Part shown: piece by piece, positions 1 to 6,522 of the stretch
How positions within the stretch are numbered: position 1 is the stretch's first letter
Layout of the letters: each line of letters opens with the position of its first letter
Virus record (IMG/VR): IMGVR_UViG_3300021405_000052
Coordinates: 1-20,656 of that record
Length of the DNA stretch: 20,656 nucleotides
Strand: one strand, 5' to 3'
Source: a virus
The notes under the pieces: model-generated
Database searches by the model: none
Told to the model about the DNA's origin: nothing
What the model saw: only the letters and a program-made list of their open reading frames with translations
Position numbers and translations under genes: made by a program

Positions 1-260
1 GCACCAAAAATAAATTCCTTGAGTCTTCCAACTTCCTTCGTGAGGACGCCAAAGGCATCGTAAGGCATCGGATTTGGCGTATATGGAGGTACACCCTTTG
101 GCAATAACCAGATATAAGCGGGATGATAAGCAAGACTGATCATGTCCCTCAGAATTGGGCTATTGTTCTTACGCAGGCTGTCGATGCGGCCCTGACGGGT
201 GCGTATCTTTGAAGCTTCCAAGAATAACTCGGAAACGGTACTAATTTTAACATGGCTCAT
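1..260 (-). CDS. Conserved phage protein, DUF6433-like, 3' end beyond window
   Basis: The reading frame starts at the ATG at 258-260, behind GGAG with 7-nt spacing, and runs off the left edge after 86 codons, so the C-terminus is missing. The visible part reads SELFLEASKIRTRQGRIDSL, then NSPILRDMISLAYHP and LLPKGVPPYTPN. The pattern of an N-terminal helix, a 'NSP.LR' segment and 'LP.G.PPY.PN' resembles a small family widespread in T4-like marine phages that I recall as DUF6433; this is recognition by eye. Its function is unknown. It overlaps the 3' end of the next upstream gene by 14 nt, suggesting coupled translation. Confidence 0.8.
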   Translation of the reverse strand, partial: MSHVKISTVSELFLEASKIRTRQGRIDSLRKNNSPILRDMISLAYHPAYIWLLPKGVPPYTPNPMPYDAFGVLTKEVGRLKEFIFG

Positions 261-444
261 GTGTGTCTCCTTCGAAAACAACTTCGTTAGTAATAGGATC
301 AATCGTGAATGGTACAACGAATGTAAGAGGTTCACGAGGCGTGTAATAGGTGACAATGTATTCCTTTGTAACGTCGTCTATATCTATGTTATAATCGACA
401 ATTGCACCCTTCTTCTGTAACTCATCCAACCATTTTGCAATCAT
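247..444 (-). CDS. Hypothetical protein, 65 aa
   Basis: This is an intact 65-codon frame between the RNase H homologue and the partial gene at the left edge. Its ATG overlaps the RNase H stop as TAATG, and its own end overlaps the next gene by 14 nt. The tight packing is the main evidence that it is real. The protein is acidic and soluble, with a helical N-terminus (MIAKWLDELQKKGA) followed by alternating hydrophobic stretches that look like beta strands (EYIVTYY, LTFVVPF). I see no catalytic motif and do not recognise a family. Confidence 0.75.
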   Translation of the reverse strand: MIAKWLDELQKKGAIVDYNIDIDDVTKEYIVTYYTPREPLTFVVPFTIDPITNEVVFEGDTHEPC

Positions 445-1307
445 TAGAAATCCTGTATCGAGGCAGCTAGTGTGTCCAAACCGTTAGACATCAAATAAAA
501 CAACAGCTTACCCTTTGGTTTATTTATTTGTTTCTCATATTCAGCAAGGATTTCCCACGTCACGTCACTTGGGATAAACCTTAAATCGATCAGCTTCTCA
601 TTCAATTCATAACGCTCGGGGGTCAAAGCACCAGCCTTGCCAAGAGCCTTTCTCTTGGCAGTAGCGGGTGACTGACGCTGCCCTAGGGCAATGCAATTGT
701 CGGGGGAGTAGACATTCGGGATCGAGTCACCAACGTCGCCAATGAGAATGTGCTCAGCCAGGAAATCCTTAGGGTTCTCAGCCACTTCCCATCTCTTATC
801 GACGGGGTTATACTGCTTGACCCAAGGATAAATCTGAAGCTGTTTCAGGTCTTTATCCCTTGAGATAATCAAGACGTTATCTTTCAAGGTCGTATCCATC
901 TCGACCAAAGTAGCGATCACGTCATCGCCCTCGGCTCTATCAACCTCTATTACGGGATAAGGCAGATACTTCTTAATCTCTTCCCTAACAGTCTTGATGA
1001 CCTTATAGACATGAGTCCAGTCAATGGCACTCGCGTCTCTATCTAGCTTTCGCTTGACCTTATAGAAGGGGAATATTTCCTTACGCCAGTAGTTCTGACC
1101 ATCACATGCGATAACCATCTTGCCGTACTCGGCTCTATACCTCGTGCTATAGTTCTTCAATGAGGATAGTACAGACCAGCGGATGCGATCTTCACTAATT
1201 GGTTCTGGAAGTGAGTCTGGATCGCTTTCGTTAATCATATACTGTTGATAATGAATGTTAGCCATAGTCGCAGCAACAATAGTACCTGAGAAGTCAACTA
1301 TGATCAT
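444..1307 (-). CDS. rnh: T4 RNase H-like 5'-3' exonuclease (flap nuclease)
   Basis: This is a 287-residue member of the FEN-1/RNase H (PIN-like) 5' nuclease family, close to T4 RNase H (305 aa), which removes RNA primers and flaps from lagging-strand fragments. The metal-binding acidic motifs are visible in order: IIVDFSG at the N-terminus, then CDGQNYWRKEIFPFYKVKR, EVDRAEGDDVIATL, ISRDKDLKQLQ and GDVGDSIPNV. I chose the ATG at 1305-1307 rather than an upstream in-frame start because the family begins with this DFSG strand and AAAGG lies just upstream. It overlaps the Cys-rich gene before it by 14 nt. It should work with the polymerase encoded at 12596-15091. Confidence 0.93.
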   Translation of the reverse strand: MIIVDFSGTIVAATMANIHYQQYMINESDPDSLPEPISEDRIRWSVLSSLKNYSTRYRAEYGKMVIACDGQNYWRKEIFPFYKVKRKLDRDASAIDWTHVYKVIKTVREEIKKYLPYPVIEVDRAEGDDVIATLVEMDTTLKDNVLIISRDKDLKQLQIYPWVKQYNPVDKRWEVAENPKDFLAEHILIGDVGDSIPNVYSPDNCIALGQRQSPATAKRKALGKAGALTPERYELNEKLIDLRFIPSDVTWEILAEYEKQINKPKGKLLFYLMSNGLDTLAASIQDF

Positions 1308-1488
1308 TCTGAACCTTTCGTGGATCGTTAGGAAAGCGGAAGTCATTGTCGATACACTTACATTCAGGTGCATTGGGCTGAACACATTCAGGCACATAAG
1401 GAGTGAACCAAGCAATCAAACCGCCGTCTGCGGTCTTGACTCGGCCAGAACGAGCACACTTATCGGTGCAATCACACTTCTCACTCAT
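1294..1488 (-). CDS. Small cysteine-rich protein, 64 aa
   Basis: The start is the ATG at 1486-1488, preceded by AGGAAG at about 8 nt; in-frame codons further upstream belong to the shadow of another gene. The protein opens MSEKCDCTDKCARSGRVK and later has PECVQPNAPECKCIDNDF, giving six cysteines in 64 residues, arranged as CxCxxxC and CxC clusters that could bind one metal ion. No family is recognised. It overlaps the RNase H start by 14 nt and the upstream gene end by 8 nt, in keeping with a translationally coupled operon. Confidence 0.7.
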   Translation of the reverse strand: MSEKCDCTDKCARSGRVKTADGGLIAWFTPYVPECVQPNAPECKCIDNDFRFPNDPRKVQNDHS

Positions 1489-1717
1489 GAAGAGCTTCCT
1501 GAATGCTTTTGTTGGTCTCGGAGAACGTATTGAGTATCTTGTCAGATAACTCCATCGACTCAGTGAGGTATTTTCTCGTCTCATCCCAAGCGAGGAAGAG
1601 AACAATGATAGGAAGCGGATCGATTGTGATCGTGTCCGTCTTGCCATCCCACCCTTCCAGGGCGGTTGCGATTTTGCCTAGAGCTTCAGGCAGTTCCATT
1701 CCTGTCATCTTGCTCAT
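1481..1717 (-). CDS. Hypothetical protein, 78 aa
   Basis: This 78-residue, probably helical soluble protein begins MSKMTGMELPEALGKIATAL. A hydrophobic stretch (LPIIVLFLAW) lies near residues 35-44, too short and isolated to call a membrane segment with confidence. Its ATG overlaps the stop of the upstream gene as ATGA, and its stop overlaps the Cys-rich gene by 8 nt. Packing and frame integrity support it. No function can be assigned. Confidence 0.72.
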   Translation of the reverse strand: MSKMTGMELPEALGKIATALEGWDGKTDTITIDPLPIIVLFLAWDETRKYLTESMELSDKILNTFSETNKSIQEALHE

Positions 1718-1968
1718 GCTGCTATAGGTTCTGGTGGCTCATCGTCGTCACCGTTGTCGTTCTTGGGAACGGTCGCATTGGCCTTTTTCTCTTCGAACAT
1801 AGCAATGTAGACGGGATGGAAGTAGTCTTCCAGCACCTTCCACTCCACCTTCGCAAGGATACGCAAGGCAATGTCGATTGCTCTATAGGGAGTGATCTTC
1901 GTCTTCTTGTTGGTGAAGTCGATAACCACATGGCCTTCAACTGGCGTGAAGCTAAGTTTCTCGGTCAT
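1714..1968 (-). CDS. Hypothetical protein, 84 aa
   Basis: An 84-residue protein starting MTEKLSFTPVEGHVVIDF and ending in an acidic, proline-rich tail (NDNGDDDEPPEPIAA). The N-terminal half could be a small beta domain and the middle is helical. The start overlaps the end of the GHMP kinase gene by 17 nt; AAGGTAATATAT precedes the ATG, giving a usable AAGG site. No family is recognised. Confidence 0.75.
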   Translation of the reverse strand: MTEKLSFTPVEGHVVIDFTNKKTKITPYRAIDIALRILAKVEWKVLEDYFHPVYIAMFEEKKANATVPKNDNGDDDEPPEPIAA

Positions 1969-2947
1969 TATATATTACCTTACTTCCTTCGTATGAGAAT
2001 TTGAAATCAAGAGGTTTAACATTTCCGTGTTTTCCGAGAGCATTCGTGACATCTCGTTTAGCTCCATACGATGGCGTGTAAAAGAGGAAGAAACCTCCAC
2101 CGCCAGCCCCAAGAAGCTTGCCACCAAGAGCACCTGCACGAATAGCATCATCATAAATATCGTCAAGTGCATTGGTTGTAATGCCTTTAGAAATCTGCTT
2201 TTTCTCTGCCCAAGACTGATTAAAGAGGTCTCCAACTGCATCAAAGTCGCCGTCATAGATGTAACGATAGGCTTCGAAAGCTCGGTCACGGTTTCTTTGA
2301 ACTCTAGCGAATTTAATCGGGTCATCCATTGAGGCAGATTGGTCTTTAAGGATAACATTGCCGTCTCTCTCAATTCCCGTGTAAAACATGATCAGATTGT
2401 CTTGAAGAAGCTCGACATTGCGTCCAGTAACTTCGTTCGTGCGGACGCGACCACTCTGCTCGAACTGGAAGAGGTTCATGCCGCCAAAGGCGGCTGCATA
2501 TTGATCCTGCTTCCCAATCGGTGAACCGCAGTTTACGATTTCGATTGTGCAAGCGTCAGAAGCCAATTGTGAACTGTGGTATCCAGGCTTTGATAGAAGT
2601 GCGTTAAGGAGACCCACAGTAAATGCGGAGCTAGTGCCAAGACCACAACCATTATAGCTAACATCAGATATGGAAGCAATTTCCCAACCACTGAAGAGAT
2701 TTGGGCCATAGACATAACGTAATGCCTCTCTGGTTATCAGATGCTTGACATCATCAAGGTCCGAGAACAATTCAACCTGATCAAACTTAAGGCGAATGCC
2801 AGGATTGAACGTTGGATGCACCATTACGTAAATGTATTTGTCAATGGTCACAGACAGAGCCGCACCGTCTTCCTTATGGAAAAAGGCTGGAAGGTCTGAT
2901 CCTCCACTGAATAATGAGATACGTACTGGTGTCTTAGTTACAATCAT
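1952..2947 (-). CDS. GHMP-family sugar kinase, D-glycero-D-manno-heptose-7-phosphate kinase-like
   Basis: This 331-residue GHMP kinase most resembles HddA-type enzymes, which phosphorylate D-sedoheptulose-derived heptose 7-phosphate at C1 during nucleotide-heptose synthesis. The N-terminus TKTPVRISLFSGGSDLPAF is the family's usual opening, which fixes the start. The ATP-binding motif GCGLGTSSA is at about 101-108, and the C-terminal motif GGKLLGAGGGGFFLF at about 276-290. Length is normal. The start lacks a clear Shine-Dalgarno sequence and lies about 7 nt after the -10 element of a good promoter, so a leaderless mRNA is possible. Two genes upstream are a glycosyltransferase and a nucleotidyltransferase, which suggests a sugar-activation route. 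Fucokinase-like or other GHMP substrates cannot be excluded. Confidence 0.88.
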   Translation of the reverse strand: MIVTKTPVRISLFSGGSDLPAFFHKEDGAALSVTIDKYIYVMVHPTFNPGIRLKFDQVELFSDLDDVKHLITREALRYVYGPNLFSGWEIASISDVSYNGCGLGTSSAFTVGLLNALLSKPGYHSSQLASDACTIEIVNCGSPIGKQDQYAAAFGGMNLFQFEQSGRVRTNEVTGRNVELLQDNLIMFYTGIERDGNVILKDQSASMDDPIKFARVQRNRDRAFEAYRYIYDGDFDAVGDLFNQSWAEKKQISKGITTNALDDIYDDAIRAGALGGKLLGAGGGGFFLFYTPSYGAKRDVTNALGKHGNVKPLDFKFSYEGSKVIYNDRET

Positions 2948-2953
2948 TGAATG

Positions 2954-2982
2954 CTTATATCAGTATGGATCAACGTTGTCAA
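2954..2982 (-). promoter_or_regulatory. Sigma70-type promoter, TTGACA-17-TATAAG
   Basis: On the minus strand TTGACA is at 2977-2982 and TATAAG at 2954-2959, separated by exactly 17 bp. It lies across the 3' end of the upstream gene. The predicted transcription start, about 7 nt past the -10, falls on the ATG of the kinase gene. Confidence 0.65.
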
Positions 2983-3250
2983 GCTTTTTCTTTTCCTTTG
3001 TCAGGAAAATGAGGAAGTCAGCGATATCGCCAAGACAAATTTCTTCAAACACACATGGTTCTTCATAGTTGAAGAAGGAAAACTTCTTCCACTTCTTGAA
3101 CCACTCGATATAACCGAGACGGCTACCGTCCTTCGTGTTGCTTACTTCCCAATAATATGGGTTTAGAGCGTTCACGTGAGTGTAGTCCCTCTTATCGAAG
3201 GTAATGAACTTGCCTACGTAGACCTTATCGGTGACTCTCTGAACAGTCAT
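2960..3250 (-). CDS. Hypothetical phage protein, 96 aa
   Basis: The start at 3250 follows GAGG with about 7-nt spacing, 3 nt after the glycosyltransferase stop. The protein contains LGYIEWFKKWKKFSFF followed by CVFEEICLGDIADFLIFL. This arrangement (GxIEWxxxWxxYxF, then a helix with LxDIxxFLxxL) resembles small proteins found in many phages; I know no function for them. It is rich in Lys and aromatics. The promoter for the kinase gene lies over its last codons. Confidence 0.8.
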   Translation of the reverse strand: MTVQRVTDKVYVGKFITFDKRDYTHVNALNPYYWEVSNTKDGSRLGYIEWFKKWKKFSFFNYEEPCVFEEICLGDIADFLIFLTKEKKKLDNVDPY

Positions 3251-3253
3251 AAT

Positions 3254-4276
3254 TTACCTCTTGTTTGTGTCGATGACCCAAATCTGGTCAGTTGAAACCT
3301 TGCGGCTTGCCACGTCGGCGTATTGCTTGTTCAATTCCATCAGCAAGCCAATCCACTTCTTGACGATAACCTCGGGGTTATAACGCCAATCGACGTAATG
3401 CTTGTTGAAGTCCAAGTGCTGTTGCAGTGATGGACTGTTCTCGCGAACGATGCTGATGGCACCTGTCAAGGCCGTATAGAAAGCGTTCAAGTGCTCCTGG
3501 GGATTGGTCGATCCCTGATACATCAAATTCAGGCTTCCAGACGTATCTGGCAGGGCTGCGAGGTTCGGGTGAACACATAGAAGCTTCGCACTCATGGCCT
3601 CTAGCATGGCTCTACAAGCCGTCTCAGGCCACACTGAAGGGTAAGCGAAGATATGGTAGTCTTTGATCTTCGCCAGTAGCTCTTCGTGCTCCGTGAAGCC
3701 GTAATACTCGATCTGAGGGTGATCACGGCAAATCTGGAACAGTTGCTCGAACTGTGAGTCCTGTTCGGGACGACCATAAGCTGCGAATGACGAGTGGACA
3801 TGCAGCTTGACGTTCTTGTCGGTTTCTGCGATCTTGGCGAAGACAGGCAGGAGGACGTTGAGACCGCGATGCGGTGTCGTGAAGTAGGCGAGATTTATAA
3901 TATCCGTTGGATCGGGCTTCTCGGTCAGAACTGATGGCTCAATGCCGCTCTCGATCACGAGGTTCGTCAGGTCATTCGGGAACCTCAACTGGTTCATGAA
4001 CTGTTGCTGTTGCCAGTGGGAGATGAACACCGTTCGGTGTATCTTCTTGCGATACGAAATGTCGCCAAGGGGCTGGAACTGAGGCTCATGCGGAAGGTCA
4101 TGCATGGTCAGAATTCTGATCTTGTCTTCCTTCAAATCCGTGATGCGTCCTGGCATGATCTGAACGTTTTCGAGCAACTCACGCGGGATAATGCCGCTAT
4201 AGAGGAAGTGCATGAAAAGTTCTGTGCCACCATGGGCATCCTTGTTCACTTCCATCAAGTCATAATTGTCAGCCAT
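3254..4276 (-). CDS. GT-B fold glycosyltransferase, group 1 (GT4-like)
   Basis: A 340-residue glycosyltransferase of the group-1/GT4 type, which transfers a sugar from a nucleotide donor to an acceptor. An early glycine motif AHGGTELF (about 14-21) matches the N-terminal acceptor-side loop. The donor domain follows, with YFTTPHRGLNVLLPVF, IEYYGFTEHEEL and the E-x7-E signature in WPETACRAMLEAMSAK (about 218-233), whose glutamates contact the donor. Its start overlaps the nucleotidyltransferase stop by 8 nt. With the kinase and nucleotidyltransferase it may glycosylate phage DNA, virion proteins or host surface sugars; the sequence does not say which. Confidence 0.87.
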   Translation of the reverse strand: MADNYDLMEVNKDAHGGTELFMHFLYSGIIPRELLENVQIMPGRITDLKEDKIRILTMHDLPHEPQFQPLGDISYRKKIHRTVFISHWQQQQFMNQLRFPNDLTNLVIESGIEPSVLTEKPDPTDIINLAYFTTPHRGLNVLLPVFAKIAETDKNVKLHVHSSFAAYGRPEQDSQFEQLFQICRDHPQIEYYGFTEHEELLAKIKDYHIFAYPSVWPETACRAMLEAMSAKLLCVHPNLAALPDTSGSLNLMYQGSTNPQEHLNAFYTALTGAISIVRENSPSLQQHLDFNKHYVDWRYNPEVIVKKWIGLLMELNKQYADVASRKVSTDQIWVIDTNKR

Positions 4277-4688
4277 TCTTAATTCGTTCCCTTAATTCTG
4301 TGGAGCTAAAGTTATGAAATCGTGTAAGAAAAACGATTTCGGTTCTTGTCAACATGCAGGTATTCTGCGAGCCAACCTTGCGTTCATCAAAATCCTTTCG
4401 GTATTCGCTACCGAGAAAACGCTTGGTGAATTTGTAGTGACGAAGGATGTAATCCAAATCCTTCTCGGTCTCGTAAGGTACAATGCAATCGACAGCATCA
4501 AGTGCGTCCAATTGAATATAACGCTCGAACAAAGTTTGTATGGGCTTGTTCTTCTGCGGCCTTTCAATCGACGGATCGATATGAAGCCCAACAGTCAGGT
4601 GGGCGACGTGTTCCTTTGCCTCACGCAAGAACATGACATGTCCCGCATGGAGAAGATCGAAAGTTCCGAATGTGACGCCTGTTGTCAT
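4269..4688 (-). CDS. Cytidylyltransferase-like nucleotidyltransferase (TagD/HldE-C type)
   Basis: A 139-residue enzyme of the HxGH nucleotidyltransferase family. The motif GVTFGTFDLLHAGHVMFLR at the N-terminus carries the HAGH nucleotide-binding signature. The middle (FERYIQLDALDAVDCIVPYE) resembles the ERY-x-x-L...V-D-x-V-x-P-Y-E region of glycerol-3-phosphate cytidylyltransferases. The C-terminal RTEIVFLTRFHNFSSTELRER gives the final S-S-T-x-x-R/I element. I chose the ATG at 4688 because it overlaps the stop of the small membrane gene as ATGA; an in-frame ATG six codons upstream is possible. It probably activates a sugar or polyol phosphate as an NDP derivative for the following glycosyltransferase. 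Confidence 0.88.
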   Translation of the reverse strand: MTTGVTFGTFDLLHAGHVMFLREAKEHVAHLTVGLHIDPSIERPQKNKPIQTLFERYIQLDALDAVDCIVPYETEKDLDYILRHYKFTKRFLGSEYRKDFDERKVGSQNTCMLTRTEIVFLTRFHNFSSTELRERIKNG

Positions 4689-4837
4689 ATTGGCCAAAAT
4701 ACCCATGCTGCGAGAGAAGTGAAGCAGAAAACAGAAAACAAAACGTAATTATCAACCATGTCGAAGTGTTGCTTCAACATATTGTCAACAAACAAGAAGA
4801 AGAACAGGAGAGCAGCACATATTAAAACGAAGCTCAT
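4685..4837 (-). CDS. Small two-segment membrane protein, 50 aa
   Basis: This short frame sits exactly between its neighbours: its ATG overlaps the stop of the P-loop gene as ATGA, and its TGA overlaps the start of the nucleotidyltransferase in the same way. It begins MSFVLICAALLFFFLFVDNM and ends FSVFCFTSLAAWVFWPI, which predicts two transmembrane helices (about 3-17 and 31-48) joined by a short polar loop (LKQHFDMVDN). Precise coupling on both sides is the strongest evidence that it is translated. Its function is unknown. Confidence 0.7.
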   Translation of the reverse strand: MSFVLICAALLFFFLFVDNMLKQHFDMVDNYVLFSVFCFTSLAAWVFWPI

Positions 4838-5316
4838 CCTGTTACAATCTCCTGTACAGCGTCAAATCCTTCCTCAACGGTCGGATATACGAAACTCTCT
4901 TCCATTGACTTGAGAACCCCCCTCGGGATCGTCTTGCCTGGACGCATCTGCAATCGCACGTCGTGGACTTCCTTGTCACACGTGAATACGATGGCGAGCT
5001 TCTTGTAGTGTTTTGGGGCCAAAGACAGAAGCTTGTGTCGTCCCTTGACAGTCAGGTTCGTGCGGTCGATGAAGACATTCCAGTTTGCCGCGAACGCAGT
5101 CTGAACCTGAGCGAAGAAGAGGCTCGTCGCCTCATCGATATAGTCCTTGAAAACCTGATTGTAGGTCTTACCAATGCGGAGGGCATGAGCATCGATGAGG
5201 TAGTCCGTTCCAAGCACGACAATCTGTTGCGTGCTGCGGATTTCGCAGTTCTTCTTGATCCAGACCGACTTCCCAACTCCTGGGTAGCCAACTCCAATCC
5301 ACAGATACGGGTTCAT
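4834..5316 (-). CDS. P-loop kinase resembling the polynucleotide 5'-kinase domain
   Basis: A 160-residue P-loop NTPase with Walker A in GVGYPGVGKSVWIKK near the N-terminus, a 'TD.L' segment after strand 2, and FIDRTNLTVKGRHKLL around the middle. The D-x-TN-x5-R pattern and the later MRPGKTIPRGVLKSMEESF are typical of the AAA_33/polynucleotide-kinase group, of which T4 Pnk is the best-known member. The phosphatase domain of T4 Pnk is absent, so this would be a kinase only. I chose the ATG at 5316, which has GGAG 6 nt upstream; two in-frame ATGs lie just before it. It is the first gene behind the promoter at 5338-5366. Confidence 0.82.
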   Translation of the reverse strand: MNPYLWIGVGYPGVGKSVWIKKNCEIRSTQQIVVLGTDYLIDAHALRIGKTYNQVFKDYIDEATSLFFAQVQTAFAANWNVFIDRTNLTVKGRHKLLSLAPKHYKKLAIVFTCDKEVHDVRLQMRPGKTIPRGVLKSMEESFVYPTVEEGFDAVQEIVTG

Positions 5317-5337
5317 GTCAATCTCCATCATAAACTC

Positions 5338-5366
5338 ACGTTAGCACAGCACAATAAACTTGTCAA
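5338..5366 (-). promoter_or_regulatory. Sigma70-type promoter, TTGACA-17-TAACGT
   Basis: TTGACA (5361-5366, minus strand) and TAACGT (5338-5343) are 17 bp apart. The TGA inside TTGACA is the stop codon of the preceding 54-residue gene. The predicted start near 5331 would give a leader of about 15 nt containing the GGAG of the P-loop kinase gene. Confidence 0.55.
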
Positions 5367-5527
5367 GCGGCTTTCTTGATCTGATCGAGTTTCTTTTGGG
5401 CCGACTCTTCGGCTGGCTTCCATTCAAGAAAGCTCTTCCAGCCTTTGAGACGTTCCTTTTCGACTCTACGCTTGATGCAATCCAAGTCCAGCTTGGCTTC
5501 TCTGTAAGCGACAAAATCGACTATCAT
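5363..5527 (-). CDS. Small basic protein, 54 aa
   Basis: The start at 5527 follows AAGGAT with 8-nt spacing. The protein opens MIVDFVAYREAKLDLDCIKR, has a central GWKSFLEWKPAEESAQ and ends in KKLDQIKKAA. It is Lys-rich and probably entirely helical. It lies directly after tRNA-Gln, and its stop codon forms part of the following promoter. No family is recognised. Confidence 0.68.
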   Translation of the reverse strand: MIVDFVAYREAKLDLDCIKRRVEKERLKGWKSFLEWKPAEESAQKKLDQIKKAA

Positions 5528-5546
5528 ATTGAAATCCTTACGGAAA

Positions 5547-5635
5547 TGGCTGGGGGTCTAGGGATCGAACCTAGATTTGCCGAGACGGCCCTCAGGGGTC
5601 AGAGCCCTGCGTGCTACCAATTACACCAACCCCCA
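5547..5635 (-). tRNA. tRNA-Gln (anticodon CUG) with long variable arm
   Basis: The acceptor stem TGGGGGT/ACCCCCA has the weak U1-A72 pair typical of tRNA-Gln, with discriminator G73 and an encoded CCA. The D-arm stem is GTGT/GCAC with loop AATTGGTA. The anticodon stem is CAGGG/CCCTG with loop CTCTGAC, anticodon CTG. The T-arm is CTAGG/CCTAG with TTCGATC. The variable region is 18 nt and contains a GCCG/CGGC stem with loop TCT; tRNA-Gln normally has 4-5 nt there. An AATAAATA promoter motif ends 15 nt upstream. Confidence 0.93.
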
Positions 5636-5650
5636 ATGAATTGTGTCAAG

Positions 5651-5658
5651 TATTTATT
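5651..5658 (-). promoter_or_regulatory. AATAAATA late-type promoter before tRNA-Gln
   Basis: The motif differs from the T4 late consensus TATAAATA only at the first base. It ends 15 nt before tRNA-Gln and incorporates the TAA stop of the upstream gene (TAATAAATA). Confidence 0.6.
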
Positions 5659-6106
5659 AGAGGAACTTGGCGTATACCTCATCTCGCTCATGCTCGTTAA
5701 GCATGGGGAATGTTACGTCATACTCCAAGTTTTTATCAACCCACGAATTAGTGTCCCTTCGATAAAATAGACGTACTCGCGAGCGACCATCCGCAGTCAT
5801 CTCAATGGTCACCATAAACTGATCATTGAGGCGAAGGTCACCGCAACTATTGTTCCACGCATCAACGATATCCCACTTCAGAAGTGTATGGAAGTTCTTC
5901 AATGTCAAGCTTTCATAGCCTGTTTTCTGGGAGTCGAGAAACTGCTTGAAAGCCATCTCAAGACGATACGTAAACTCTCGACAGAAAATATTGAACAACG
6001 CTTGATGTACAGCTTCGTCCCTTGATTGATTAGCAAAGTCAACGACGGTTCGATATCTTCCCCACGCACGACTCAACTTCAACCAATGCTGCTCTTCTAA
6101 AGACAT
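5657..6106 (-). CDS. Hypothetical protein, 149 aa
   Basis: The start is the ATG at 6106 with GAGG 6 nt upstream; in-frame sequence further upstream belongs to the deaminase gene region. The protein begins MSLEEQHWLKLSRAWGRYRT and is helical through about residue 85 (FCREFTYRLEMAFKQFL). It ends with a probable beta-rich part (FMVTIEMTADGRSRVRLFYR, LEYDVTFPML). It overlaps the deaminase end by 10 nt, and its TAA stop is shared with the late-type promoter of tRNA-Gln. No family is recognised. Confidence 0.78.
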   Translation of the reverse strand: MSLEEQHWLKLSRAWGRYRTVVDFANQSRDEAVHQALFNIFCREFTYRLEMAFKQFLDSQKTGYESLTLKNFHTLLKWDIVDAWNNSCGDLRLNDQFMVTIEMTADGRSRVRLFYRRDTNSWVDKNLEYDVTFPMLNEHERDEVYAKFL

Positions 6107-6522
6107 GAAAACCTCGTTGCATTGTTCTCGACATACATAACGTTCTTGATACCAAACGTTGCAATAGCTCGCTTGCAACCAGTGCAAGGCTTCGACAAGC
6201 CAGTAATCCAAGGACCATTGCGATGAAGACGCTTCACCCTCATGATGAACAAGTCACACTCACTCAAGTCCTGCAAGCCACCGTTATGCCTCAACCAATT
6301 CTTGATTGCATCAATCTCCGCATGGAGAAAGATGCTGCTCTCGGTCGTCCCGAAACGCTTCTGAAACGGATGAGTTTTCTCACGATTATAACCATAAGCC
6401 CATGAGTCACCATCGGTGATCGCGGCTAAAACCTTCGCACCGCCCATACCGTCAACTTCAATCGCATCAGAAAACAACTGATCGAAAAGTTCACGGTCTT
6501 CGTACTCAGTCTCTAGGCTCAT
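6097..6522 (-). CDS. Cytidine/deoxycytidylate deaminase family protein
   Basis: A 141-residue zinc-dependent deaminase. The catalytic HAE motif is in SSIFLHAEIDAIKNWL (about 66-81), and the second zinc-binding motif PCTGCKRAIATFGIKNVMYV is near 112-131. This arrangement is that of CDA/dCMP deaminases; in T4-like phages dCMP deaminase supplies dUMP for thymidylate synthesis. At 141 residues it is shorter than T4 Cd (193 aa) and lacks the obvious extra N-terminal zinc site, so the exact substrate (dCMP, cytidine or another base) is uncertain. I start it at ATG 6522, behind GGTGAG; a GTG two codons upstream is possible. Confidence 0.85.
   Translation of the reverse strand: MSLETEYEDRELFDQLFSDAIEVDGMGGAKVLAAITDGDSWAYGYNREKTHPFQKRFGTTESSIFLHAEIDAIKNWLRHNGGLQDLSECDLFIMRVKRLHRNGPWITGLSKPCTGCKRAIATFGIKNVMYVENNATRFSCL

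Noticed and set aside
199-420. Open frames on the plus strand across the left part of the window (for example 199-420, 1255-1533, 1666-2004)
   Set aside because: They lie opposite well-supported minus-strand genes, lack ribosome-binding sites and family motifs, and have irregular composition.
531-538. AATAAATA-like match inside the RNase H gene
   Set aside because: It falls in the codons for I-N-K with no RNA gene behind it; kept out of the promoter list.
5641-5646. TTGACA just upstream of tRNA-Gln
   Set aside because: No -10 element is found 16-18 bp downstream (the sequence there is GTGTAA, inside the tRNA). The AATAAATA motif beside it is a better candidate.
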